Shown: piece by piece, positions 37,073 to 46,271 of the stretch | Numbering within the stretch: the stretch's first letter is position 1 | Layout of the letters: every line of letters begins with the position of its first letter | Assembly (NCBI RefSeq): GCF_026341125.1 | Contig: NZ_JAPEOR010000002.1 | Coordinates: forward strand, 3,279,001-3,343,000 | From: Streptomyces sp. NBC_01142 | GTDB taxonomy: Bacteria; Actinomycetota; Actinomycetes; Streptomycetales; Streptomycetaceae | DNA length: 64,000 bases | Reading direction: 5' to 3' | Notes under the pieces: model-generated | Database searches by the model: none | Told to the model about the DNA's origin: nothing | What the model saw: only the letters and a program-made list of their open reading frames with translations | Program-made: the position numbers and the translations under genes

Positions 37073-38335
37073 ATGTCCGAGTCCGTCGTCCACCTCACGC
37101 CCGAGCTCGTGGAGAGCCCGGTTCCTGGATACGCACAGCTGCGGGAGCAGGCCCCGCTCGTCCGCGTGACCCTGCCGGGGCTCGAGACCCCGGTCTGGCT
37201 GGCCACCCGCTACGACGACGTCAAAGCGGCGTTGAGCGAGCGGCGGCTGGTCAGGGACCGCAGCAAGATCCCCGATGTGGAGGAGGGGCCCGACGCCACG
37301 GCCGAGCTGATCGAGGTGACGCATGCCTTCCCGCCGGAATACATCAAGTATCTGGATGGCCTGGCACTGTTCGACGGCGACGAGCACACCCGCCGGCGCA
37401 CCCACCTCACACGTACGTTCACCGCCCGACGGGTCAACGCGCTGCGCCCGCACATGGAACGGACCACGGCGGACCTGCTGCGGGCCCTTGCCGAAAAGAG
37501 GGAGGCCGACCTGCTCGGTGACTTCGCCTACCCCCTGGCGACCTCCCTCATCTGCGAGCTCATCGGCGTCGACGAAGCGGACCGGCGGCAGGTGGGCGCA
37601 TGGATCCATGACTTCGCCTTCGGTGACCCCGACCGCAGCATCGCCGGCCTCGCAGGCGTCGTGGACCATGCCAAGGAGCTGATAGCGAGACGCCGTTCCG
37701 CACCCACCGACGACCTGATCTCCGCCCTGATCCGGGCCGGCGAGGGAAACTCCGGCGATGAGGGCTCCGGCGGGGGCCCGGGCCCGCTCACCGAGGACGA
37801 GATCATCTCGATCGTCTTCCTGCTGATCAACACCGGCATCACTCCGCCCGCCCTCTTCTTCGCCCACGCGGTACTCGCCCTGCTCGACCATCCGGACCAG
37901 CTGGCACGGCTGCGCGCGGAACCGGAGCTACTGCCGCGTGCCGTCGCCGAGTTGCTGCGCTGGGTCACCCTCGTGCGGATCGGGGCCACGATGTACGCGA
38001 CCGAGGACTTCGAGTTCGCCGGGATTCCCCTCAGGCGGGGTGAAGCCGTGACGGCCGCCCTGCTCGCCGCGAACCATGATCCGCAGGAATTCGACGGCCC
38101 CGAACGGCTGGACATCGGCCGCGAGTTCGGCCGCGGCGACGGCCATATCGCCTTCGGGCACGGCCCCCACTACTGCCTCGGGGCCACCCTGGGGCGCCTG
38201 ATGACCGGTGTGGTCTTCGATCAGCTGCTCATCCAGCGACCAGGTCTGTCGCTCGCTGTGGGGCGCGACGAGCTGGAGTTCGGCCACTGGCCGGGGGACG
38301 GCTTCCACCTGATCCGGTTGCCGGTACGTCTGTAG
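37073..38335 (+). CDS. Cytochrome P450 with atypical I-helix
   Basis: This 420-residue soluble P450 has the heme loop FGHGPHYCLGATLGRL with Cys ligand near residue 366, and the ExxR pair in ELLRW. The I-helix, where most P450s carry (A/G)GxxT with an acid-alcohol pair for O2 activation, here reads LLINTGITPPALFF. The acid is replaced by Thr/Ile and the second threonine by proline. Similar losses occur in P450s with unusual chemistry. The ATG has a GGAGGGA site. It follows a DrrAB exporter and is convergent with a SARP regulator. The substrate is unknown. Confidence 0.92.
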   Translation: MSESVVHLTPELVESPVPGYAQLREQAPLVRVTLPGLETPVWLATRYDDVKAALSERRLVRDRSKIPDVEEGPDATAELIEVTHAFPPEYIKYLDGLALFDGDEHTRRRTHLTRTFTARRVNALRPHMERTTADLLRALAEKREADLLGDFAYPLATSLICELIGVDEADRRQVGAWIHDFAFGDPDRSIAGLAGVVDHAKELIARRRSAPTDDLISALIRAGEGNSGDEGSGGGPGPLTEDEIISIVFLLINTGITPPALFFAHAVLALLDHPDQLARLRAEPELLPRAVAELLRWVTLVRIGATMYATEDFEFAGIPLRRGEAVTAALLAANHDPQEFDGPERLDIGREFGRGDGHIAFGHGPHYCLGATLGRLMTGVVFDQLLIQRPGLSLAVGRDELEFGHWPGDGFHLIRLPVRL

Positions 38336-38406
38336 GGCAACCCGGCATGACGCTCCAGCTCCCAGACCCCCCAGAGCCCCACACCCGTCGGCCCCCCGCA
38401 TCCGCC

Positions 38407-41400
38407 TCAGAGCGGGACCTGCGCCTGCTCCCGCTCCTGCAGCACTGTCAGCGCGGCAGCCCGCAGTTCGTCCCGGTCCAGGGCGGCGTACTCCGACACC
38501 GCGTCGGCGTACGCCGCCCTGTCGGCCTGTTCGGCCGTGTGCCGGGCCCGGGTGGAAGACATGGTGGGCTGGAAGTTGCGCGCATAACGGAAGCGTTCCG
38601 CCAGGGCGACAAGCCGCGTCCCCGACCTCCTGCGGTGCTCGTCGCCCGTACGCACACTGTGGTCGAGGTCGACCATGCCGAGCGCGAGCAGCAGCGCACC
38701 GCAGACCGGAAAGATCACCAGGGCCGGCAGGGTGGCGCCGCCCGTCAGCAGCGTGGAAAGCCTGTGCTGCAGAACGCCGGTGATCTCCCCGACGAGGTCG
38801 AGCCGGCCGTGCCGTGCGTGGGCGACCACGGCGGCGGCCTGGACCTCCAGGGCCCAGGGCTCCAGGTCCAGTTCGGCGCCGAAGACCGGGCCCGCGCTGT
38901 TCCTCACCTGATCGACGGACCGGCGCCACAGGCGCAGGCCCGCTTCGGTCTCGCCACGCGCGAGTGAGATCTCCGCGCGCGCCCCGAGGCGGGGCGTGAG
39001 GACCTCCAACATCTCCTTCGGCTGGTTGAGCACCGCTTGCTCCAGCCAGTGCTCCGCCTCGTCGAGGTCACCGGTCTGCAGGTTGGCGAGCACTATTCCC
39101 CACCGGATGCCGAGCGTGTCGGTCCACACCCCGAGCCTGTCGAGGACGTTCAGAGCCGACTTCATGTGGGGCAGTGCCTCGTCCCCCCGCTCCGCCTGGA
39201 GGCAGAGTTCGCCCATCCGTGAGGGGGCCATGACCTGGATCCACGGGATGCCCTGGTCCTCGAAGGCCGCGATCATGCGGCGGGCCGCCGTCAGCGCCCG
39301 GTCCAGGTCGTACTCGCTCTCCCACACAAAGCTGGCCATGCAGTTGGCGACGCCGGCGAGCAGGGGCTCGTCGCTGTCGCACAGCGCGTTCAGCGCCGAG
39401 TGATCCGGGCCCAGGAGCTCGGGTGCGGCGCACAGCACGGTCGAGAGGGCCCCGATCAGCGTGTCCGGCGAGGCCGGTGGCAGCCGGCGCAGGGTGACGA
39501 GGGTACGTACGGCCGCGGGACCGACGCCGAGGAACAGATTCGTGGTGCAGACGGCCGCGGCGGTCCGGGTGACCTCGACGAAGCCGGGCCCGGGCCGGAA
39601 GTGGGAGAGCAGCGGTCCGGTGTCCTCCGTGAGCGGGACGAGGCGGGTGTAGTTGGCCTCGGTGGTCCACAGGGTCCCGAGCACCGCGGTGGTCGCCGCG
39701 ACCGTGGCGCCGTCGCCCCGGGCAAGGCCGAGGCGCAGGGCCTGGACGAGGTTCTCCTGCTCGGCCCTGATCCGCTCCCACGAGGCAAACGGGTCGGGCC
39801 CGAAGGGCGCATCGTGGTGAGCCACCCCGAAGTCCCGTGCCCACGCCATGAACTGCCCGGCCACACGGGCGTCTTCGCCGGCCTCCGCCCGATGGGCCGT
39901 ACTGAATTCGCGTACGGTCTCCAGCATTCCGAAGCGCGTGCCGGTCGCGGTGTCACCGACCTTGAGCAGCGACTGGTCGACCAGGTCCTCGATGACCCCC
40001 AGGACGTCGCTGCCGGCCGGGCCGGCGAACAGTTCGTCGTCGCCGAGCAGTCGCTCTGCCGCGTCCGCCGTGAAGCCGCTGGGAAAGAACGACAGGGCGC
40101 GCAACGCCGCCTGTCCGGGCGGGTCCAGGAGGTTCCAGCTCCAGTCGACGACGGCGTGCAGAGTGCGGTGGCGCTGCGGTGCGTCCCGCGCCCCGCCCCG
40201 CAGCAGGGCGAACCGGTCCTCGAGCCTGCGGGCGATCTCGCCGACCGACATGACCCGCACCCGCGCCGCTGCCAGCTCCGCGGCGAGCGGCAGCCCGTCG
40301 AGATGGCGGCAGAGCTCGGCCACCGTCTCGGGGGGCAGTTCGACACCGGGTCGGGCGGCCCGCGCCCGCTGCTCGAACAGCTCGACGGTCGTCGGCAGAT
40401 TCAACTCCGGCAGCAGATACACCGATTCGGAGGAGATGCCGAGAGGGGCCCGGCTGGTGGTGAGCACCCGCAGGTCGCGGGTCACCGACACCAGGGCCTG
40501 CACCAGTTCTGCCACGCCGCGGACGACCTGCTCGCAGTTGTCGAGCACCAGGAGCGCGGGACCGGGGCCGAGGGCGCCCGCGATGCAGGTGAGGACATCC
40601 GCCGGGATGGCGAAGTGGCTCACCGGCATGCGCAGCGACTCACCGACGCCGAGAACCGAAGCAACCTCTCCGGCTACGTCGTCGTCGCTGGTGAGACCGG
40701 CGAGCGCAACGAGGTGCACCACCCGCTGCTCCGCCTCGCGGCTCACCACGTGCGCGAGCCGGGTCTTGCCCAGGCCGCCCGGCCCGACGATGGAGGTGAC
40801 CCGGGACGTACGCAGCAGCTCCGCAACCGCGGCGATGTCGGCGTCGCGGCCGAGCAGCGGGTTGGGCTCGTACGGCACCCCGCGGCGGACCGCGGGCGCC
40901 TCCCCGCGCAACAGCTCCTCGTGCACGGCCTGCAGCGCGGGCCCCGGGTCGGTGCCGAGCTCGTCGCGCAGCGTTCGGCGATAGCTGTCGTACGTCGCCA
41001 GGGCGGCGGAAGGCCCCGCGGTGGCCGCCTCGCAGCGCACCAGCTCGAGCAGCACCTCCTCGTCCCGCGGCAGCTCCCGCACCAGGCGGGTGAGCGGCTC
41101 GACGGCCTCGGCCCGGCGGCCGAGCCGCGCGAGGGCCACGGCGCGGACCCGTATGAGCGACCGATGCGTCGGTGCCCGCTCGGCACGCAGCGCGGACACC
41201 GGGTCGCCGGGTATGGAGTCCTGACGGAACGCGCCGTCGACACCCCACAACGCAAGCCCCGCCTCGGCGTGCGCAAGCGCCGCCGCGTGGTCCCCGGCGC
41301 GGGAGCGCTCCGCGCCCGCGGAGGCGCGGAGAAGGACGGCGGAACTGTCTACCTGGTCCTCGCCGAGGGCGAGTCGGTAGCCGGTGGGGGTGCTGGCGAT

Positions 41401-41625
41401 CACGTCGGCGCCGAGGCGTGCCCGGGCGCGCGAGACAAGGATCTGCAGCGCCTTGGTCGGGTTGTCCGGTTGCTCGTCCGGCCAGAGCCCGTCCACCAGG
41501 AGAGCGGTGCTGCACCCTGTCCGCAGCTCGCCCGCGAGGAGGGCCAGCAGGCCGCGCAGCCGGGGGGCGGTGATCTCCTGGTCGCGAAAGGAGACCTGCG
41601 ATAGCAGCGTCAGCTCGGTGGTCAC
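38407..41625 (-). CDS. AfsR/SARP-family regulator (winged helix-BTAD-NB-ARC-TPR)
   Basis: This 1072-residue regulator has an OmpR-like winged helix (about residues 15-90, ALQILVSRARARLG), a bacterial transcriptional activation domain (about 95-245, EEVLLELVRCEAATAGP), an NB-ARC ATPase domain (Walker A VGPGGLGKTRLA near residue 285, Walker B LLVLDNCEQV) and a long C-terminal helical repeat region. Such proteins activate natural-product genes or respond to nutrient state. The start is GTG 41623-41625; the ribosome site is poor. It is convergent with the P450 gene 71 bases away. An ordinary biosynthetic cluster is not visible around it. Confidence 0.92.
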   Translation of the reverse strand: MTTELTLLSQVSFRDQEITAPRLRGLLALLAGELRTGCSTALLVDGLWPDEQPDNPTKALQILVSRARARLGADVIASTPTGYRLALGEDQVDSSAVLLRASAGAERSRAGDHAAALAHAEAGLALWGVDGAFRQDSIPGDPVSALRAERAPTHRSLIRVRAVALARLGRRAEAVEPLTRLVRELPRDEEVLLELVRCEAATAGPSAALATYDSYRRTLRDELGTDPGPALQAVHEELLRGEAPAVRRGVPYEPNPLLGRDADIAAVAELLRTSRVTSIVGPGGLGKTRLAHVVSREAEQRVVHLVALAGLTSDDDVAGEVASVLGVGESLRMPVSHFAIPADVLTCIAGALGPGPALLVLDNCEQVVRGVAELVQALVSVTRDLRVLTTSRAPLGISSESVYLLPELNLPTTVELFEQRARAARPGVELPPETVAELCRHLDGLPLAAELAAARVRVMSVGEIARRLEDRFALLRGGARDAPQRHRTLHAVVDWSWNLLDPPGQAALRALSFFPSGFTADAAERLLGDDELFAGPAGSDVLGVIEDLVDQSLLKVGDTATGTRFGMLETVREFSTAHRAEAGEDARVAGQFMAWARDFGVAHHDAPFGPDPFASWERIRAEQENLVQALRLGLARGDGATVAATTAVLGTLWTTEANYTRLVPLTEDTGPLLSHFRPGPGFVEVTRTAAAVCTTNLFLGVGPAAVRTLVTLRRLPPASPDTLIGALSTVLCAAPELLGPDHSALNALCDSDEPLLAGVANCMASFVWESEYDLDRALTAARRMIAAFEDQGIPWIQVMAPSRMGELCLQAERGDEALPHMKSALNVLDRLGVWTDTLGIRWGIVLANLQTGDLDEAEHWLEQAVLNQPKEMLEVLTPRLGARAEISLARGETEAGLRLWRRSVDQVRNSAGPVFGAELDLEPWALEVQAAAVVAHARHGRLDLVGEITGVLQHRLSTLLTGGATLPALVIFPVCGALLLALGMVDLDHSVRTGDEHRRRSGTRLVALAERFRYARNFQPTMSSTRARHTAEQADRAAYADAVSEYAALDRDELRAAALTVLQEREQAQVPL

Positions 41626-42357
41626 CAGAGAAGGTTAGCCAGCGGTCCGCCGCCGAAGGTCGGCGCCGGCCGTGGGCTCCAGCCCTCCACGGCGACGTCA
41701 TATCAACCCCAACGGCCAGTCGGCCCCGGCGAGGCCATCTTTCACCGGCCCCCGAACCCATTGCGCGGCCGGCGGCATGCATATCCGGTCAGGGCCCGGT
41801 GTCCTTCAAGCTCTCGCCGTCGCCCAGCCAGTGCGCGCACCCCCGCCCGCGCTCCGGGGCGGCCGCGGAAACAACGATCAGCAGCGGCACCAGTGTGAGG
41901 AGCCCGAGCGCCGCGAAACCCGGTGCACACGACCACAGTTCGAGGTCGTTGAACCGCTTTGAAACGCTTCCACCCGCGCCTGACCGGCGAGTTGGCGGAT
42001 CACGCGGCGCAGCCGTCCGTACGGAAGAGATGAACGGCCCGCGGCATCGGATGGATGCATCGGCATGCATGTCGACTGCCGCGGTCGATGACATGGCATG
42101 GGGAGGGTGCGACGGCAGGTTCCGGGGTGCCGGCGCCACCGTTCGCCTGCGCGAGGGCGGCTGAGCCCCCGGACGTTGTGTCCAGGGGCTCAGCCGCCGA
42201 ACTGCGGCCAGGACCTCCTATGTGCTTGATCGAGCGTCAGCTACCTGTCGTCGGCGCGTGACCAGCCGCCGGTGACGGGAAGGCAGGTGGTCCGGCGATC
42301 CTGCCGAGCGCTGGAGACGGACTGGTCAGGGGCATGAGGCGGTCACGCCTGCGATGG
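41626..42357. other. Intergenic region, 732 bp
   Basis: No firm gene. A minus-strand frame ending at 41789 contains one hydrophobic segment (LGLLTLVPLLIVVSAAAPE) and could be a small membrane protein, but no start is convincing. A near-palindromic TTGAAACGCTTCCA (about 41957-41970) resembles LacI-family operators. A terminator hairpin lies at 42156-42198. Confidence 0.4.
42156..42198. terminator. Strong terminator-like hairpin
   Basis: GGCGGCTGAGCCCC pairs perfectly with its complement at 42185-42198, with additional GGAC/GTCC pairing near the loop. It is about 160 bases beyond the stop codon of the ice-binding/collagen gene on the minus strand. Confidence 0.7.
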
Positions 42358-44094
42358 TTAATCCTGTCGAGTGGTTGTACCTCGCCGGATTCTCCTCATG
42401 GCGATGACGACCGAGCCTCCGATGACGAGCGCGGCCGCAGAGGCGGCCATGATGCCGATATCGCTGCTTGCGCTGGCCTCGGCGAGGTCTGGCGACACCT
42501 CCTCCGACTGCCGGCCGATGGTGCCGCTCACGCCGGCGACTTTGATGCTGCTGATTGCGCGGCCGTCACCCTCGCCGTCTTGATCACCGTGGTGGTTGCC
42601 TTGCTCGTGGGGGCCTCCTTCGTGGTCGCCTTCGTCGTGGTCGCCTCCTTCGTGGGGGCCTCCTTCGTGGTCGCCTTCGTCGTGGTCGCCTCCTTCGTGG
42701 GGGCCTCCTTCGTGGTCGCCCTTGTCGTGGTCGCCTTCGTCGTGGTCGCCCTTGTCGTGGTCGCCTTCGTCGTGGTCGCCCTTGTCGTGGTCGCCGTGAC
42801 CGTGACCGTGGTCGCCGCTGTCGCCGCTGTCGCCCTTTTCGCCCTTGTCACCGGGAGGTCCCTTGGGCCCTTCAGGTCCGGCAGGTCCAGCGGGTCCGGC
42901 AGGTCCAGCGGGTCCGGCAGGTCCCTCAGGTCCCTCAGGTCCCTCAGGTCCCTCAGCTCCCTCGGGGCCGGCAGGTCCGGCGGAACCTGTGGGTCCGGCG
43001 GAACCGGTGGGGCCGGGAGAGCCGGTCGGACCAGGAGCGCCGGGGGCGCCGGGGGAACCGGGGCTACCCGTCGGGCCGGGAGAGCCGGGGGCGCCGGGGG
43101 CGCCGGGGCTACCCGTCGGGCCGGGAGAGCCGGGGGAACCGGGGGCGCCGGGGCTACCCGCCGGGCCGGGAGAGCCGTTCGGACCAGGAGCGCCGGGGGA
43201 ACCGGGGGCGCCGGGGCTACCCGCCGGGCCGGGAGCCCCAGGCAGACCAGGCGAGCCCGCGGGTCCAGGAGACCCGGTGGGTCCGGGGCTGCCCGTCGGT
43301 CCAGGAGGACCGCTCGGTCCGGCAGCTCCAGGCGGGCCAACGGCGCAGGCCGCCCTCGTAATGACGTTGTTGTCCATCGTGACCGCGCCGTTACGCGCCA
43401 GGGCGCGGCCTTCGATCACGGCGCTGTTGTTCAGCGTGATGGACGTCAGGGCCAGGATGTTGCCCTTGAATTGCGTGGTCGTGTCGAGGGTTGCGGAGCT
43501 GCCCACCTGCCAGAACACGTTGCAGGCCGCTGCTCCGTTGGTGAGGGCCACGACGCTCCCCGGAGCCGTGATCAAGGTCGAGGGGATCTGGAAGATGAAG
43601 ACGGCCTCGGGGTCGTTCAAGCCATCGAGAGTCACCATCCCGGTGATTCCCAGTGACGACGAGGCCGTGTAGACGCCGGGCGTCAGTGTTTGTCCGCCGA
43701 TATCGGCTGAAGTGGCGGTTCCGGGTCCCCGGCTTGCCGCGTCGTTGTAGGCGATGACGAGGTCGGACTTCGCCTGTGCGGCGGCGGGGTTGTTTACGTT
43801 CTGCGTTCCATTGACAATGCCGGGCGGAAAGCCGGTCACCGCTGTGCCCGGATGGAGCCCCAGGTTGCCGTTGATGACGGTGGGGTTCGTATTGGTGATT
43901 GTCGAACCGGCCAGGACCGCGTAACTGGTGGCGGTTCCCAGTCCCACGGGGGCTTCTGCGGCGTGAGCGATGCTCGGGACCAGCGTGACCGCCGCCAGCA
44001 ACACCGCTCCGGGCAGCAGGAGGAGGCGCTTCATGAGTCGAGTGCGTCTTCGTCCGCGGCCTGACGGGGCGGACAGGGTGGCATCCACAGCCAT
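42358..44094 (-). CDS. Ice-binding-like (DUF3494) surface protein with collagen repeats and His/Asp-rich region
   Basis: This 578-residue protein has a signal peptide (about residues 18-46, cleavage near AHA). A DUF3494/ice-binding-like beta-solenoid domain follows (about 50-246: [44 protein letters not shown] and LAGKNGAV-like [12 protein letters not shown]). Next come about 58 Gly-X-Y triplets typical of bacterial collagen (about 252-427), a His/Asp/Glu/Lys-rich part built from [11 protein letters not shown] and [12 protein letters not shown] units (about 428-510), and a C-terminal membrane helix with RRIRR tail. The order suggests a head held off the cell by a stiff triple-helical stalk. 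The ATG at 44094 has AAAGG 9 bases upstream; the ATG at 44034 has none. No sortase motif is present. Confidence 0.88.
   Translation of the reverse strand: MAVDATLSAPSGRGRRRTRLMKRLLLLPGAVLLAAVTLVPSIAHAAEAPVGLGTATSYAVLAGSTITNTNPTVINGNLGLHPGTAVTGFPPGIVNGTQNVNNPAAAQAKSDLVIAYNDAASRGPGTATSADIGGQTLTPGVYTASSSLGITGMVTLDGLNDPEAVFIFQIPSTLITAPGSVVALTNGAAACNVFWQVGSSATLDTTTQFKGNILALTSITLNNSAVIEGRALARNGAVTMDNNVITRAACAVGPPGAAGPSGPPGPTGSPGPTGSPGPAGSPGLPGAPGPAGSPGAPGSPGAPGPNGSPGPAGSPGAPGSPGSPGPTGSPGAPGAPGSPGPTGSPGSPGAPGAPGPTGSPGPTGSAGPTGSAGPAGPEGAEGPEGPEGPEGPAGPAGPAGPAGPAGPEGPKGPPGDKGEKGDSGDSGDHGHGHGDHDKGDHDEGDHDKGDHDEGDHDKGDHEGGPHEGGDHDEGDHEGGPHEGGDHDEGDHEGGPHEQGNHHGDQDGEGDGRAISSIKVAGVSGTIGRQSEEVSPDLAEASASSDIGIMAASAAALVIGGSVVIAMRRIRRGTTTRQD
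42597..42800 (-). repeat. Tandem repeats encoding His/Asp-rich units
   Basis: Alternating copies of a GTCGTGGTCGCC-type unit and a GGGGGCCTCCTTCGTGGTCG-type unit. They encode [11 protein letters not shown] and EGGPHEGG repeats on the minus strand. Near-identical DNA copies point to recent expansion. Confidence 0.8.
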
Positions 44095-44931
44095 AGGACA
44101 GACCTTTCTTGTGGCTGCTGAGCTCAGTGGCTCGGCATGGGGGTTCCGAGCGCCCGTGGTGACTTCTGGTCAGGCCACAAACCCCCGTACTCGTTTCGAT
44201 TTCCGCGAAGCTTTGTTGCAAGCGGCGGACCACGGTGTGAATGCCTACGGGGTAGTGATGTACCGCAACTCACTCACTAGGCCTGATAATAGGAACATAA
44301 GGATGGGTGTGGAGCGGGCAATCAACAGGGCGATTCGTTGCCGTGATTTCGGTATTTCACCCGTTTCGCCTTCGGTGCGCCGTCAGGGCGCTCGTGAAAT
44401 CCGGCAGCAGGTTCGGGCGAGCGCCCAGGCGTATGCGTAGGCCCGGAGCGAGGTGAATGGGCGCTCCTTGCCCACATGGGCCATACCGCCGAACCCACGG
44501 TGTGGTCGGCGTGTCGCACCCTCAGGTTCGCGGGACCCGCGACACGTTCCACCGGCGGTGCCCCGGACTCCTTGAGGACGGGGTGCCCTGATGAACACGG
44601 CCATCGACGAACTCGTACGCCTCTTCCGGCCACCCCCTGGCCCTGGCGGGCGAAGCCCTAGGAGAGAGCTGCGCCCCGCTCCAAGAGCCGGGCGGCCTGG
44701 TTTGGCAGCTACACCCGACCGCGAGGCGTCGCCACGGTCCGATGGGAGGCCAACCATTCGGCTCACGTCCTCCGCTGCCCGTACGGGGCGTCGGAACCGG
44801 AGGAATCCTCGAGATCGTCTCTGAGATCGCGCCGGTTGCCCACCAGCGTTGCGCCGGCCGCGGCACCCAACGACCAGACGCGGCAACCCCACCGCCCGCC
44901 GGCTGACAAACCCAGGAAAAGGAGCCAAGCC
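44095..44931. other. Intergenic region, 837 bp, with decayed ANTAR-like fragment
   Basis: The left part holds the promoter of the ice-binding/collagen gene and an AT-rich patch near 44275-44310. On the minus strand around 44365-44460, a frame reads LRAYAYA and then, after a one-base shift, GRSPEPAAGFHERPDG. Together these resemble the end of an ANTAR domain. A plus-strand frame from 44591 (MNTAIDELVRLF) degenerates into low-complexity arginine-rich sequence. No intact gene is seen. Confidence 0.4.
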
Positions 44932-45849
44932 ATGAAGTTCTTCAGGTCCAAAGCCTCTGCCTCGCACGACCCCCACCTCCCCGCGCTGACGACCGATCAG
45001 GCCGAGCACCTGCGTGAACTGGTACGCCTTCACCACTCCGGCCGCGGCACACCGGTCACGGTCACCGGTGACACCGTCCACGCGCCGCAGGGCACCAGGG
45101 CCCTGCACAACCTCGCCGAGATGTGTCGGCGCGCCGACGCGCGGGTCTGGCCTCAGCTCGTGGACCAGCATTTCAGTGCCCTCGACAGCGCCTCTCGGGT
45201 GACGCTGGACACCCCCGACCAGATACTTCAGGACACCTATCTCCGCCTCGTCCCCGAGGACGCCATCCCACCGGAGGCGGCACCCTCATTCCAGTACGCC
45301 CGGCACATCGCGCCCGGACTGCTTGAAACACTTGCACTGGACCTGCCCGATGCAGTGCGGATCCTCGACGACCAGGCCGTGGCCCGAGCGGGCGTTGAAC
45401 AACTGAGGGCCGCCGGTCGCGCCAACCTGATCAAGGAGCCCGTCGAGTACGACGTCACGCGCGCACAGAGCGGCGCGAGCATGCACATCGTGTCGGGCCA
45501 GTCGATGTTCATAGCAAGCAAGGCGCTGGTTCTCGACGACCTCGTCCGCACCGTGACCGGGCGTGAACTTCCCGAACACGGAGCTCTGTTCACCGTCCCG
45601 AGTCGGCACTACCTCGTCTTCCACCCGCTGGCGGACCATGAAGTGGTCGATGCGGTCAATGACCTGTCCGCCTTCGGTCTCGGGGCTTACCAGGACAATC
45701 CGGGACCGCTCTCGCCGCGGCTGTACTGGTGGAACAAGGGCACGGTGTCCTGCCTCACTCACATCGACGACGAGACGCGTTCCTTCTCCATCGCCCCGCC
45801 CGACGAGCTGATGGCCATCATGCGTCGTCTGCACGCCGCGACCGCATAG
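44932..45849 (+). CDS. DUF1444-like hypothetical protein
   Basis: This 305-residue cytosolic protein starts at ATG 44932 after a strong AAAAGGAG site. Its middle and end (LYLRLVPEDA-like LRLVPEDAIP, LLETLALDLPDAVRIL, LFTVPSRHYLVFHPL and FSIAPPDELMAIM) resemble the DUF1444 (YtpQ) pattern, but the match is from memory and weak. No membrane segment or signal is present. It stands alone just before the nested insertion elements. Function unknown. Confidence 0.65.
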   Translation: MKFFRSKASASHDPHLPALTTDQAEHLRELVRLHHSGRGTPVTVTGDTVHAPQGTRALHNLAEMCRRADARVWPQLVDQHFSALDSASRVTLDTPDQILQDTYLRLVPEDAIPPEAAPSFQYARHIAPGLLETLALDLPDAVRILDDQAVARAGVEQLRAAGRANLIKEPVEYDVTRAQSGASMHIVSGQSMFIASKALVLDDLVRTVTGRELPEHGALFTVPSRHYLVFHPLADHEVVDAVNDLSAFGLGAYQDNPGPLSPRLYWWNKGTVSCLTHIDDETRSFSIAPPDELMAIMRRLHAATA

Positions 45850-46121
45850 TGAGTTCTGTCCAGTCGAGCGCGTGCGTAGCCAGGTGGCGAGGTCTTCTGC
45901 CGTATCGGTGCCGAGGAAGACATACCCCTGCGCATCGTCCCGGGCAGCTCTCACGCGCACATGTGAGGGTGCGGTGCGCATGGCGGAACGCCGGGCGCTT
46001 CAGCCCGGCACTGGTAGAGGCGAAGATCGTGTTCCTTGAGTACGGGCCGGCATCAAAGAAGGATCAGTGGGGCGTTCCGCCGAAGTGGACCAGTCCTGAC
46101 TGGACTGGAGGACTGAGCATC

Positions 46122-46251
46122 ATGCAGAGCAACACATCAGGCGGGTCGGCCGCGGATGTATCGAACTGGGCTGAGGGGGCGCAACGCAACGCGGCCAACC
46201 TCGCCGCGATGGTTGGTGTAACGCAAGAGCAGTTCGAAGTTGACCCACTAG
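46122..46251 (+). pseudogene. 5' fragment of a host gene interrupted by nested IS elements
   Basis: The frame starts at ATG 46122 after a GGAGG site and runs for 43 codons (SNWAEGAQRNAANLAAMVGV visible) up to the CTAG target site. The frame is also open upstream, with a GTG at 46029 and a GAGG site, so the true start may be earlier. Joining this fragment to 48856-49190 across one CTAG gives a continuous 154-residue protein. Family unknown. Confidence 0.8.
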
Positions 46252-46271
46252 TAGTACTTCGTTAGGTCGAT

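Noticed and set aside
39400..41604. 734-codon plus-strand frame opposite the SARP gene
   Set aside because: Shadow of the SARP/NB-ARC gene, whose Walker and BTAD motifs are on the minus strand.
41957..41970. LacI-family operator
   Set aside because: TTGAAACGCTTCCA fits the consensus loosely, but no adjacent sugar gene or LacI regulator supports it; mentioned only in the spacer note.
41789..42139. Minus-strand small membrane protein gene
   Set aside because: One hydrophobic stretch is present, but there is no believable start codon or ribosome site, and codon bias fades upstream.
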